DNA of 64,000 nt from positions 28,256,288 to 28,320,287 of the forward strand of contig NC_092676.1 in the NCBI RefSeq assembly GCF_964355755.1, given 5' to 3'. Position 1 is the stretch's first letter, and every line of letters starts with the position of its first letter. Both the position numbers and the translations under genes were made by a program. This document shows, piece after piece, positions 48,961 to 59,220 of this stretch. The notes under the pieces were generated by a model, which was not told the origin of the DNA, made no database searches, and saw only the letters and a list, made by a program, of their open reading frames with translations. This DNA is from Antedon mediterranea. Its lineage: Eukaryota; Echinodermata; Crinoidea; Comatulida; Antedonidae.

Positions 48961-49095
48961 TTACGTAAAATCATTCATCCGTACTATCGATTGTCATTGG
49001 CTAAAATTGTGCTCGTGCCTAGATCTGTAATAAATATCATAATTTAAGCAAAGTATAATAGTTCAAACAAACAAATATCGCACTCAGTCTTGATT
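48961..49095 (+). promoter_or_regulatory. Promoter of EEP copy e
   Basis: TTACGTAA (48961-48968), a CCAAT arm 'ttgtcattggctaaaatt' (48990), TATAATA (49054-49060) and an initiator-like 'actcagtct' (49082). Order and spacing match copy b, including an implied leader of about 150 nt. The left CCAAT arm is missing. Confidence 0.6.
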
Positions 49096-49239
49096 AAACG
49101 TAGCGGATACACACTTACAACTGAAGATAACAAATATTATCAACAAAAACAACCAGCAATACCTGACATAACGTAAAAGACGAATTGTATTGAGACAAAC
49201 TATTCTGTAATCAATAAGAACATTCAAACAGGCATTAAA

Positions 49240-50034
49240 ATGGGACCGCATAATCCTGTTTCTGCTACTTGTACGTTGGGCAAGAACAAATACACACTTA
49301 CAACTTACAATGCTGGTCAAGACAAAGACGATTACAGAGAGGAGAAAATAAGCGAATGTAAAAAATCTGATATTGTTTTCTTTCAAGAAGTTAATCAAAA
49401 TACTATCACATCTTTCAACGACGAGTTTGAATCTTTTAAAAATAAACTGGGAAATGCATACACAGCAGTATTGATTAAAAAACACATTATTGGAGAAAAA
49501 CAGAAAAGAGATGAGAACAAAAAAATTCCAGCTGTTTGCGAAGATGTTCGTCATTGTACAGTGGAAATGACAAATATGATCGTTATTTCATGGCACGGTA
49601 ACCAGATAATAAATAAAAAAGGTACACTAAAAGACCAAAAAAAGGTTCCAAAAGATGCAAAGAAGGTCATATTTAAAGCTCTTCAGCGTCACGCATTTGA
49701 CCTCGTAAAGGAATCCAGTTTACCGGTTATCATTGGTGGAGATTTTAATATACCAGTAGACGAACTAACTCAATTAGAGACATTACCAGAAGAGTGCGAT
49801 CATCATTACTTTAAAACTCCACGTAAACTAAATGTCGACGACAATGGGACAATTAGAAGTGATATTGATTTCTTCTATGTAGTACTCCCTAATTTACTCG
49901 GTATAGCAACCCCATTTCTACCGCATTTTAAAGAGGGAGCGAGTGCATCGCCAAAACAAGATGAAAACGACGATGATGGAATTACACGTGGTATGGCAGA
50001 TGTGAAGCTAGGCGAAGACGAAGCTACCAAATAA
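49240..50034 (+). CDS. EEP (DNase I-fold) nuclease-like protein, copy e, intact
   Basis: The only uninterrupted member: an intronless frame of 264 aa with no signal peptide or membrane segment, so probably cytosolic or nuclear. Motifs in EEP order: TYN with Asn 24; 'SDIVFFQEV' with Glu 50; 'MIVISWHGN' with His 119; 'LPVIIGGDFN' with Asp 168 and Asn 170; 'SDIDFFYVV' with Asp 208/210. The final SDH-type His is not obvious; 'LPHF' (His 229) is a candidate. The last ~35 residues are acidic and low complexity. Family members cleave nucleic acids or phosphoesters. Whether this one acts on DNA, RNA or a small phosphoester is unknown. The fold assignment is from motifs only. Confidence 0.85.
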   Translation: MGPHNPVSATCTLGKNKYTLTTYNAGQDKDDYREEKISECKKSDIVFFQEVNQNTITSFNDEFESFKNKLGNAYTAVLIKKHIIGEKQKRDENKKIPAVCEDVRHCTVEMTNMIVISWHGNQIINKKGTLKDQKKVPKDAKKVIFKALQRHAFDLVKESSLPVIIGGDFNIPVDELTQLETLPEECDHHYFKTPRKLNVDDNGTIRSDIDFFYVVLPNLLGIATPFLPHFKEGASASPKQDENDDDGITRGMADVKLGEDEATK

Positions 50035-50530
50035 TTGTTAGATGTATAATACATTCTGTCGTTTTCTCTTGAATGGATGTTGAATTAAATGTAAAAGACT
50101 TTGTGTAGTACATGGTGTTTTTAGTTCTGTAGGCCTAACAGGTCTGATTAAACATTTCTATAGGTCTGAAATACTAGTGTATATTAGTAGTTCTAAATAG
50201 TACACAGATAACAATATATTATATCGACAAACAAAATGTATGTTTTTATTCACAGTTATTTTATTATAAAGTTATTTTTGTTGCCATTTTTTAATGATGC
50301 ATATCCCGTGTAATATATTTTACGTGTTTTCCTATACATGATACACATTTTAATGTTTATATATACGAACAATTATATATGTAGGTAAATCTATTGAAAA
50401 AATATAAGAAAATAATTAAATAAAGTAGATTAGATAACAATGGATTAAACAAAATATTAAATGTTGTATTATAAAAAATATTAATGATATGAATTAATGA
50501 ATAAAAGTGGTGGTTCACGCCACAGACGAG
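50035..50530 (+). other. 3' flank of EEP copy e
   Basis: Paralogous to the 3' flank of copy b. A possible poly(A) signal AATAAA is at 50419-50424. Confidence 0.55.
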
Positions 50531-50534
50531 AGTT

Positions 50535-50735
50535 ACATTCTTATTTGCTGCTTTATGATTGTTAATTCAGCTGAAGGTGATCCAGGGTTTATTCCAACAG
50601 AGGCTATAGTTCTTATAATTCAGAGGGTAGTAAAGCCGGCCAACAATGCTCAGTATAAAACATGACAAAATACAACCTCATGGTACTGTTATTATCGTGA
50701 ACGACAATGTGAATTAGTCTTAAATTAATCTGAAT
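50535..50735 (+). pseudogene. Decayed Ig V-like exon, module 2
   Basis: Same relic as 31190-31400, matched here by 'gctgaaggtgatccagggttta' and 'aatgctcagtataaaacatga'. The frame is destroyed. It lies 500 bp downstream of copy e and 500 bp upstream of the intact Ig frame. Confidence 0.55.
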
Positions 50736-51004
50736 GATGGATAAAAATAAGTCTGGACTGTTTAAAGCACCTTTGGCTGGTCCCATCAACCAAAGGCTTC
50801 TCTCGTCCAGTGCCCACTGCATAATGCCTTATAACTCTTTTATGCAAGATTTTAAATGACCGCACATCAAAACTTTTTCAGAGATATATAGGGCAGTACT
50901 ATATATTAATTTTTATACATAATACATAGGATCGCAATTAAATAAAGTCTTTATGTTGAATTGTATTTTGAATTCATGAGGATCATTAATAATGGTGGTC
51001 ACTG

Positions 51005-51150
51005 TAATCGTCAATATCAGTTTCCGTTTGGTATGAAAACACCAATAATAAAATAACACTGTAATCGTCAATATCGTATGGATACACCGATAATAAAATA
51101 ACACTGTAATTGTCAATATCGTGTGGAAACACCGATAATAAAATAACGGT
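51005..51150. repeat. Three ~56-bp tandem units upstream of the Ig frame
   Basis: 'gtaatcgtcaatatc' followed by 'acaccaataataaaataac' recurs three times here. The paralogous stretch near 33280-33335 has a single unit, so this array expanded after duplication. Confidence 0.75.
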
Positions 51151-51241
51151 GTCTAAAATAATAAGGAAATAATAACATGAAAACAATATTTAAAATATAG
51201 GCTTACCCAAAAAGGAAAACAGAATCAACATACAATTCGAA

Positions 51242-51535
51242 ATGGAAGGACGTTTTGTAACACTGTTATTTGCTGTTTTAAGATTTCTTATTATTAATTC
51301 AGCTAAAGATGACCTAGGATTTAGTGCAAAGACAGGCACTATAGTTCTGAGTGAAGGATCAAGAGGCCAACTAGAATGCTCAGTATCAGACATGACAAAA
51401 TATACAATCTCATGGTATAGAGAAACAAGAAATGGTGACAGAACAATCATTTACAGAGATGGAATGTTGATACTGAACAACTTGAGAAGAGAACAAGCAT
51501 ACAGCAACCATATATATTACATGATGTTCAAATAA
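51242..51535 (+). CDS. Secreted Ig V-like fragment, module 2 copy
   Basis: 97 aa. Residues 1-20 form a plausible signal peptide (MEGRFVTLLFAVLRFLIINS). Then comes an Ig-type half-domain: Cys 46 in 'GQLECSVS', Trp 58 in 'YTISWYRE', and a strand 'DGMLILNNLRREQAYSN', where an Ig V domain would normally reach D-x-Y-x-C. The second Cys is missing, so the fold is incomplete. It is either a truncated gene, or a first exon whose partner I cannot find (no convincing donor). The paralogue at 33422 is broken. Confidence 0.5.
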   Translation: MEGRFVTLLFAVLRFLIINSAKDDLGFSAKTGTIVLSEGSRGQLECSVSDMTKYTISWYRETRNGDRTIIYRDGMLILNNLRREQAYSNHIYYMMFK

Positions 51536-51942
51536 GACAAGCACGTGGACGAGATCTTGGTTATTTTCTTAATCGTAATAATTACACATGATTTAACAGT
51601 TAACACTGTGCTTCATCAGCTCTATTACTTTTATTGATACATTTAAGAACTATATAGAATATAATATCGAATTGAATTCTTATTATATGCTGACTATAAT
51701 TGAAATTTTGTTACCGACATTTGAATTTTCGCTTAAAAGATAAAATAGTAGGCCTAATTAAAATGTATTTTTATATAACCCATTTCTGCAATTCATTTTT
51801 TATAAACCGATGCTTATAATATTTATTGCGATAGCAAAAGTGCATCTTAATATAATTATTGCATTAAATATTGTTTATTTCAGAGCCTCAATTTGACATG
51901 CACTTAAGCCTACTTTTCCTGCAGACAGATAGGCCTACTCTC

Positions 51943-51970
51943 GAATGCTCGTTTTAAGCCAAAATTTCTT
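51943..51970 (+). pseudogene. Relic of tm7sf3 exon 11 tail (further deleted)
   Basis: 'cgaatgctcg' survives, but the 'accaagttata' part seen at 34129 is deleted. Flanks align with 34072-34200. Confidence 0.5.
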
Positions 51971-52741
51971 AATAGGAAATTGGAATGTATAGTGTTAGTT
52001 TATTAGAAAGATCGTCAATTTCGTATGAGTGTAAGTTTTGTATAAGTTTAAAGTGTTAATTCATTTTAATACGGTAGGTAGGTCTATACATTTTGAAGAA
52101 AGGGAATTTAGCTACCCAGTGATAATATTTATGTGGATACTGCGCTGAGATTATTAGGTAATGATAATAAGCTGATATTATTCTCGACCCAGAATTCTAA
52201 ACGCATTGCTATTGTCTTTTCTATCGTGAAATTAGAATAACATGCGAATAACACGCAATATCTATAAATATATGATCTTTTAACATATAGAATAATTGAT
52301 GATTTTTAGTTCGTAAATTTCATGCTGGTACTGTCCTCGTTAAAATGTTATTTCACAACTGGAATAATAATATTTGTAAACAGTTCGTTTCTGTACACAA
52401 TTTAAAGTTTCATGCTTCATCTGACTTATTATGTTATATTTCCTATTATCAATTTGTTCTCAAGACAACAGGGAAATAAAAGAAACTATAATAGTGTCTC
52501 TGAAATCTGCAAATTCATGTTTGTGTTTTTATATACACCGACATTTTAGTTTTGTTATAAAATAAAAAATGCAAGTTAAGTATTCTTTTTTCGTTTTTCA
52601 TTACACAAACACACGTACCTAATTTTAAAAATTTGCCATTCAATGCATGATAATTCATGTGACACATATTATTATTTGGATCACAATAACAGAGGCACAT
52701 CTATATATAAATTATGGTTAATTCTGACATAGGCGAGCACA

Positions 52742-53155
52742 ATGCAAAAACTTCGGTACAAATCTCCGCCTTGGATACCTACCTTATCTATCCGAGATGT
52801 ACCGCGAAACGTAGATTTTATAACATTAGTGTTCACGCCGACGCTATTGTTCCATATTTATATCTTAGGAAGATATTATAACGAGTTTTTTAACAACATT
52901 TATGATTTCAACATTAGATTTTCCTCTCAATTTCAATTCTTCCCGGTCAAAGTAATTTCCGGGTTTAAGATAAGTTCACCTTGCAACAACCTTAGTTTCA
53001 AATATTTTCTCTCTTTTAAACACAAGGGAGCAGTTAAAATAATAGATTTGACCCTAAAGGTGACTGGAAACGTAACCGGCTCTTTCCATCAATCAATACA
53101 GTGTCCCTTTGGAAGACGAAAACAAAATCAGATAGTAGGAGTGGTTGGCCATTAG
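52742..53155 (+). CDS. Hypothetical 137-codon open frame
   Basis: No recognised domain. It has hydrophobic patches ('LVFTPTLLFHIYILG'), then 'GNVTGSFHQSIQCPFGRR' near the end. It lies just where similarity to module 1 (33.2-34.9 kb) stops, so it is unique sequence in this window. It has no visible promoter or splice context. It may be a chance frame. Confidence 0.2.
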   Translation: MQKLRYKSPPWIPTLSIRDVPRNVDFITLVFTPTLLFHIYILGRYYNEFFNNIYDFNIRFSSQFQFFPVKVISGFKISSPCNNLSFKYFLSFKHKGAVKIIDLTLKVTGNVTGSFHQSIQCPFGRRKQNQIVGVVGH

Positions 53156-54090
53156 TCATAGCCATTTCAGTTTTTTGTTTATTTTAAAACATACCACGCG
53201 TGTGTGAAGGTACAGTAGTTAAATTATACTGGAAATTAATAAAGATCAAATTAAATATACGTCATAAAGAATCAGAATATATTGTGGGGAATAGTATTAT
53301 AAAATTACATAGGAAGATTTGATGATAAGATATTTTTCGAGTGAAATCCCGATAGCTGAGTTTTATTGAGTAAGCTTGCAGGAATAACTGTAGGCTATCT
53401 TCCTGTGTCCCGTTAGGACCGAGATGTCTGCCCATGTTGCAAGCCGTAATGTCTTCTTTCTTGGGCCCACTCAGTTACGGCAGTTTCAAAAGATGATTAA
53501 ATTAAATAATGTATTAATAATTATTAGGATGGTATTCATTTGAATAAACGCCTCTCCAATAAAACATCACTTTGAATAATAACCCCCACCCCCCCCCCCC
53601 CCCCCCACCCAACCCAACTATCTAATAAACGTCCATCCACATATTTATAATAACAAAATTATACTATTTGTAGTAGAATTCACCGCACTGTTATCTACAA
53701 TTTACCAAGCATTTGTTATTCTTTTTTAGCACTTTTCATATCTATTAGAGGATTTCATTTGATTATAAATGTTACCATATTATTAAAACTAAAAAATTTA
53801 ACATATATCCCTCGAATAAGCACCTCCCTCAAATGACCTCCGCCTCCCCAAAGGGCCCTACCAAACAATAAAAACTATACTTTAAAATGTTATTAATCAT
53901 CTAAAACACTGTGAAACAAAGTAGTTTAGTTTTACGAATGTCAAGCATTTTCAATAATGGTAACCGACAGAAAACGTATAAGGAGAACATTATCATTCCG
54001 AGAACCATCGTCTACACATCCTAGAGGGGGAGCGAGCGAAGCGAGCTCACCCTCTAGTTATTATAATTATTGTAATATACCGGTAAGTGT
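53156..54090. other. Gene-free unique spacer
   Basis: Holds a poly-C run (53589-53606) and a short CpG-bearing repeat 'gagcgagcgaagcgagctc' near 54030. No coding exon is seen. Confidence 0.5.
53589..53606. repeat. Poly-C tract (18 C)
   Basis: Eighteen consecutive C residues within a C/A-rich stretch. It is prone to polymerase slippage and its length may be unreliable. Confidence 0.9.
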
Positions 54091-54271
54091 CTGCATTTAG
54101 AGTTCTAATTAGAAATACAATATGTTTTAAAACGGTTCTATATAATCATGGAAGTTAAATTATTTCTCCATGGTATAATATTTTCTCTTATTTGTTAACC
54201 AGATATGCTCATACATTTTACTAGATCAGAAGTTATAATGATTTTATTTATAGGCGCAGGCTCAGCCGTAT

Positions 54272-54370
54272 TAATTTAACCAATGACAAGCGACGGATTT
54301 GTTTTCGAGCCGTGAAAAGAATCAATACGTAACACTAATACACGAGTCATCACTTGTCATTGGTCAAATT
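54272..54370. promoter_or_regulatory. CCAAT-bearing inverted repeat upstream of EEP copy f
   Basis: Arms 'aatttaaccaatgacaagcg' and 'cacttgtcattggtcaaatt', as before copies c and d. Confidence 0.6.
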
Positions 54371-54536
54371 ACTAAGTTCCATAATATCTATACGGTTTAC
54401 TTATTGATCCTGCATAAGTATTCATTATTATTCATACAACAAGTAAAATATGAATAGATATTCGTATTCACTTCAACTAACGAAAGCAAGAAATCGATAA
54501 AGCAAAAGCAATTAGTCTACCTGGCTACATCACAAA

Positions 54537-54662
54537 ATGGCACCTCATAATCCTGTTACTGCTACTTATTATATGTCTGGTGAGGAAAATTACAAGCTTA
54601 CAACTTACAATAACAACAAACCACATAAATCTATTGGTAATAACATTTTGATAATTTTTTAA
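54537..54662 (+). pseudogene. EEP-nuclease-like gene, copy f, 5' stub
   Basis: Same 41-codon frame as copy c, with EEP homology ending at 'KLTTYN'. It is followed by satellite A and then, in the same orientation, by the 3' half of an EEP gene (copy g). Confidence 0.8.
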
Positions 54663-56215
54663 TATATAGCAATTATTATTACGGTCACAATTCCTAATAT
54701 TATTACACAGGTTTATTTGTTTTTAATCTTTAACTTCAATTTCTTGTCCATTGTCTTTATAGGTTTAAAAGAAAAGTTAGTTTTGGTGTATTTTTGCGTT
54801 AAATATTGAAACTTTATTAATGTTACATTTGGACGAAATTGCATTTCTTTAAATGTTCAATGACCATTTGACCTACAATGATGTCAATATATGTTACGTT
54901 TTATTTTTTCACAATGAATATAACAATTAGGCAACCTATGCAGTACATATTAATACCAAAAATATGCAAATGTGATCACTAAATCCAAAGTTATTAGGAA
55001 AATGTAACCCCTTACCCTATAATTGTTAATAATACATTACTATCAACAGACAGAATGTCCTCATAAATTCACAGAATATTTGTTTGTTAAATTCAATTTT
55101 CTTATTTATTGTGTCTATAGGTTTAAGAAAACATTAGTTTGCATAAGATATCTTGTATTTTGTGTTTAAAATTGAAATGTATAAGCTAATTTAGAAGAAA
55201 TTGCATTTTTTATTAAAGGTCATTGACCTTTGACCTCTAAAAGACATCAATAGATGTTCGATTCATTTTTTAAAAGCATATTACAATAAAAAAATCCATA
55301 CACTACATACTGATAACAAGAAAATGTAAATCTGTTCACGAAATCTTAAGTTATTTGCAAAAACGTTACCCCCTACCCCATTATTGTCAAAGATTACTAA
55401 TGACGAAAAAATGTCTTTACAATGCACAGCATATTCAATTTTGAAAAAATGTTAACTTCAATTTTCTTATTTATTGTGTCTATAGGTTTAAGAAAACATT
55501 AGTTTGCATAAGATATCTTGTATTTTTGTGTTTAAAATTGAAATTTATAAGCTAATTTAGAAGAAATTGCATTTTTTATTAAAGGTCAGTGACCTTTTGA
55601 CCTCTAAAGATGTCAATAAATGCGGGATTCAATTTTAAAAAGTATATTACAATTAGGAAATCTATACACTACATACTGATAGCAAGAAAATGCAAATCTG
55701 TTAACTAAATTGTAAGTTATTCGCAAAAATGTTACCCCCTACCCCATAATTGTAACTGATTACAAATTACTAAAAACAACAAATTTCTTCATAATACACA
55801 GCATATTCATATTTTGTTAATCTTTAACTTCAATTTTCTTGTTTATTGGGTCTATATGTTCATGAAAACATCAGTTTGCATAACATCTATTGTATTTTTT
55901 TTGTTAAAAACTGAAAGTTATAAGTTAATATTAGACAAAAAATCATTTTTTACTAAAGTTCAATGACCTTCTGACCTCTAATGGCGTCAATAATTGTTGG
56001 ATTTACTTAGAAAAATATATTACACTTAAGCAGTCTATACACTACATATTGATACCAAGAAAATGCAAATCTGTTCATTAAATCCCGAGTTATTAGCAAA
56101 AGTGTTACCCCCTACCCCAAAATTTTGTGATGCATATTTTCCGTAGGTGGTGTTATATAATCCTAAAAAAATGACTATTAAGCTGTACAATTGGCATTGC
56201 TATCATGGATTTCTG
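54663..56215. repeat. Satellite A, second array
   Basis: Four anchors at about 55004, 55366, 55731 and 56103. It is nearly identical to 35786-37430 except for a deletion in the first unit. Homology to the first array ends at 'tctgaaaagtatacatat' (about 56227 versus 37455). Confidence 0.85.
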
Positions 56216-56314
56216 AAAAGTATACATATTAAGCTTTCCAAAAATGTATTGTAGCATTTGCCACCAATTTGATACTGCTTTCGCAAAAAACTGGACCTGG
56301 CCCATGGACTATAT

Positions 56315-56722
56315 ATGTTGTATACACCACCTTTAACCGAGGCGATACCTGAGCTGATTTTTCGAGACGGCAGCTATCGTATTTGGCCTGTAAAGCTTAA
56401 TAATGAAATCATCATTATCTCATGGAATGGCGGATTAGATCAAGTAGGCTCACAACCAGAAAATTTCAGATGTATCCAGACGTGTGCACTTAACCTTGCA
56501 AAGATATGTAATTTGCCAGTTATCATTGGTGGAGACTACAACTTAGAAGCAGACGAAGCCAGAATTAACATGTCGGATCCACCAGCAGGCTTTGATCGGT
56601 ACATTCGAAGTCTAGTGAACATCTTTGGCCGTAGAGATAATCATGATTACTTTTATTGTGTGGTCCCAGCGGCTGTGAGAATGGAATTCAAATGCGAAGG
56701 AGCAAGTGCACATCAGAAGTAG
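56315..56722 (+). pseudogene. EEP-nuclease-like gene, copy g, 3' half
   Basis: 135 codons corresponding to residues about 100-230 of copy e: 'EIIIISWNGG' (the motif His is Asn here), 'LPVIIGGDYNLEAD' and 'NHDYFYCVV'. The N-terminal half with TYN and QE motifs is missing. Wording and downstream flank resemble copy a rather than copies c/d/f. So the f-g pair looks like a recombinant between a d-type 5' end and an a-type 3' end, joined through satellite A. Confidence 0.8.
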
Positions 56723-57302
56723 GAGCAGCACCGTAGAAATGAGACAGGTGAATCAGAGACAGAACCAAAACACAACGATGAATAGAAGGACAATAGTTTT
56801 TGATTAATTGTTAGTATTTTTAAAATTTCTTATATTTCAAATGTTGTACAACTTAACATAAACATGATGAATTTGATTACCTTTTGACTATAACATGTTT
56901 TATTTGTTTTTCCATTGTTTTATATTTAATATTTTTAGATATTAGTACTACAGTCAATGGACTATAAAGTCATAACTGTTGAATAAGTATTGAGTGTTTA
57001 GTATAGCTTCGTGCATAGCACCATGATTATAGCAAGCAATTTTTGTTTGCACTTTTAGTAAGCTTAGGTCAAATATTACCGTATTTATATAACAAAATTG
57101 TTTGTATCTAAAACTTTAAAACGTCTAATAGATATCATGAGTAACATTGAAATCACCATTGGTTTATTCTTTACAAGTGTTAAATTATAACCTTAAGTTT
57201 TTTGGGGGGGCCTAATATGATTATTGATAAGTTCAAACGCTTAATATTTTAAGTTTATTTTATTTATTTTTATTTTCAATCTTTCTACATAACTAAAAAC
57301 AT
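56723..57302. other. Gene-free 3' flank of copy g
   Basis: AT-rich. No feature that I can support. Confidence 0.45.
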
Positions 57303-57571
57303 ATTTTATTTTATTATTTATTTTTATTTTATTTCATACTCATCCAACAGCGAGTAACCCGCCAATTACAGGATGGATAAACTATTTAATAATTTCACAA
57401 GACAAACATATACACAAGATGCTCTACATAAACAAAGACTTATTATTAAGTCTTTGGGAGTGGAGTTGTAAATTGTCATAAGAAAAAAACTCTGAGATAT
57501 GACAGGGCTTGAACCCAGGCCCCTTAGATTGGTAGCCAAGCATCATAACCACCAAGCCACAGCTCCACTCC
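57303..57571 (-). mobile_element. tRNA-derived SINE family 2, full length, inverted
   Basis: The best copy in the window. On the minus strand it has A box 'tggcttggtggttatgatgc', B box 'gggttcaagccc', body 'catcttgtgtatatgtttgt' and tail 'atcctgtaattggcgggtta' with an A-rich end. The tail differs from that of the copy at 13341 and matches 2531-2600. Two tail types are therefore in use. Confidence 0.82.
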
Positions 57572-57751
57572 AATATATATAAGTATAACAGGGGAGTACC
57601 GGAAAAGCAAAAGTAATAAAACTGTCATCTTGTGATGTGCTTGACCAGCCCCTGTCAACTAGGACGATGCAATAAAACTGAGATTATAACAACAAATTTA
57701 TGTTTTTTATTTTTAATTCGTCCGATTACCGGTACCCATTAATGTTATACA

Positions 57752-57862
57752 GAGCAAAGCTGCACTAACGAAGCTGCATTATCCAATAAGCTGCACTAGC
57801 CAACAAAGCTGCATTATCCAATGAAGCTATGCACTAGCTAACGAAGCTGCATTACCCGAGTC
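57752..57862. repeat. ~19-bp minisatellite
   Basis: About six degenerate units of the type 'aagctgca(c/t)ta(g/t)cc(a)a'. The orthologous places in D1 (near 40040 and 61295) hold only two units. Confidence 0.8.
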
Positions 57863-58399
57863 TACTACGGACAATAGCTCCACTCCACCGACATTGATCA
57901 TTTAGCTGTACATTATCATTTAAGGAATACAACAATGAGCAACATGACAATACTTTATAGTGCCTTAACATCTACACTACACTTTAATAAGTTTTACTAT
58001 TAAACATGATAATATAAAACCACAAATTATCACAAAAAAAGAAAGGTCAAGAATTGATTGAAAAAAAGTATAAAATAACCAACATAGAGAGACTAAAGCT
58101 ACTAGTCACATCTGATCCGTTTTACAAACAGGAGACGGTGCAGTATTGTTAAACCATGGAGTAAAGAAAACCAAGGAAGAGGGAAATTCCATTACATCTA
58201 TTACAAAACGTCTTCTGTTGTGGAAGAGTGTGGATGTAGCTTTAGAAAAATTGTGTTAGTGCCCTCTATCGTATGAGTACTGCAATCCAACACTATGCTG
58301 TCTAACCTGCACCATTATTCTGTCGTCGATTTTTATTCCAATACATACATAATAGACATGGTATAATAAAAACAGTGGTTGTATCCAGAGCTATTATGA
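57863..58399. other. Gene-free module flank
   Basis: Shares 'aaccaacatagaga', 'actaaagctactagtcacat' and 'gacggtgcagt' with D1 (about 40340-40410). No coding sequence. Confidence 0.5.
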
Positions 58400-59220
58400 T
58401 TCTACTCTGTCTTGCTTAACTTGTATTATTGTTTTCATATTAAATTCAGTATTATGTCTGAAGTATTACAATACTACTAATAATTCGAAATGCTGAAATA
58501 AATAAATGAAAAGATAAAGATAAGAACATCTGATTAATTAGCAATTAGAAAAAAGTAAAATTGGAAAGGGTTTAAATTCACACCTGTCCGTATGTTTCTC
58601 CTCTTTGTTCACAAACCCAATGGTTCCAATCATTACATTACATTACGGTACGTTACATAGCCCATGGAAATAAATTCATTAATCCATGCATATTCTTTCC
58701 AGTCTTTATTGGAATACAATATCTATAAGTATGGATATACCAGCGCTGTTATTGTAAAACAATTGATATTTCAATTGTTTTGTAGAAAATGTTCAATACT
58801 TGGCCACCTGTGGTTTAAATGTTTTCATTTTCTCATACATGCTTTTTATCAGGCTATTATGTTATTGATGCATTGATGTATGAAATCCTAAAATGCAATA
58901 ACTATCTACTATTATATAAGAAATACAATATTTTACGGGCTGTATAGAATATTTATCCCCGTGACAGATTGCACCCTATAATATAACAGTAATAACTATA
59001 TCTATTATAAGGGATACAATCTTTTACGGGCAGTCTATAATATAGGTATCCCCGTCACAGATTGCACCCCCTATAATATAACAGTATATTTATTGAATAT
59101 TATTCAAAATAACATGGAATGATTTATGATGTCCATTCTAATTTATCTTGCATACTACAATACAAGTATAATGTTTTAAAAGTACAAAAATAAATATAAG
59201 TAAAAATTACTAGAAATAAA
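58400..59220 (+). repeat. Segmental duplication D2, copy 2
   Basis: Paralogous to 19240-20160, downstream of copy a. It includes the tandem 'gggatacaat(a/c)ttttacggg' units and 'aataacatgg(a/t)aatgattt'. Confidence 0.75.

Noticed and set aside
54020-54056. 'gagcgagcgaagcgagctc' as a possible regulatory palindrome
   Set aside because: A widespread type of short CpG repeat; single occurrence here with no neighbouring gene to regulate.
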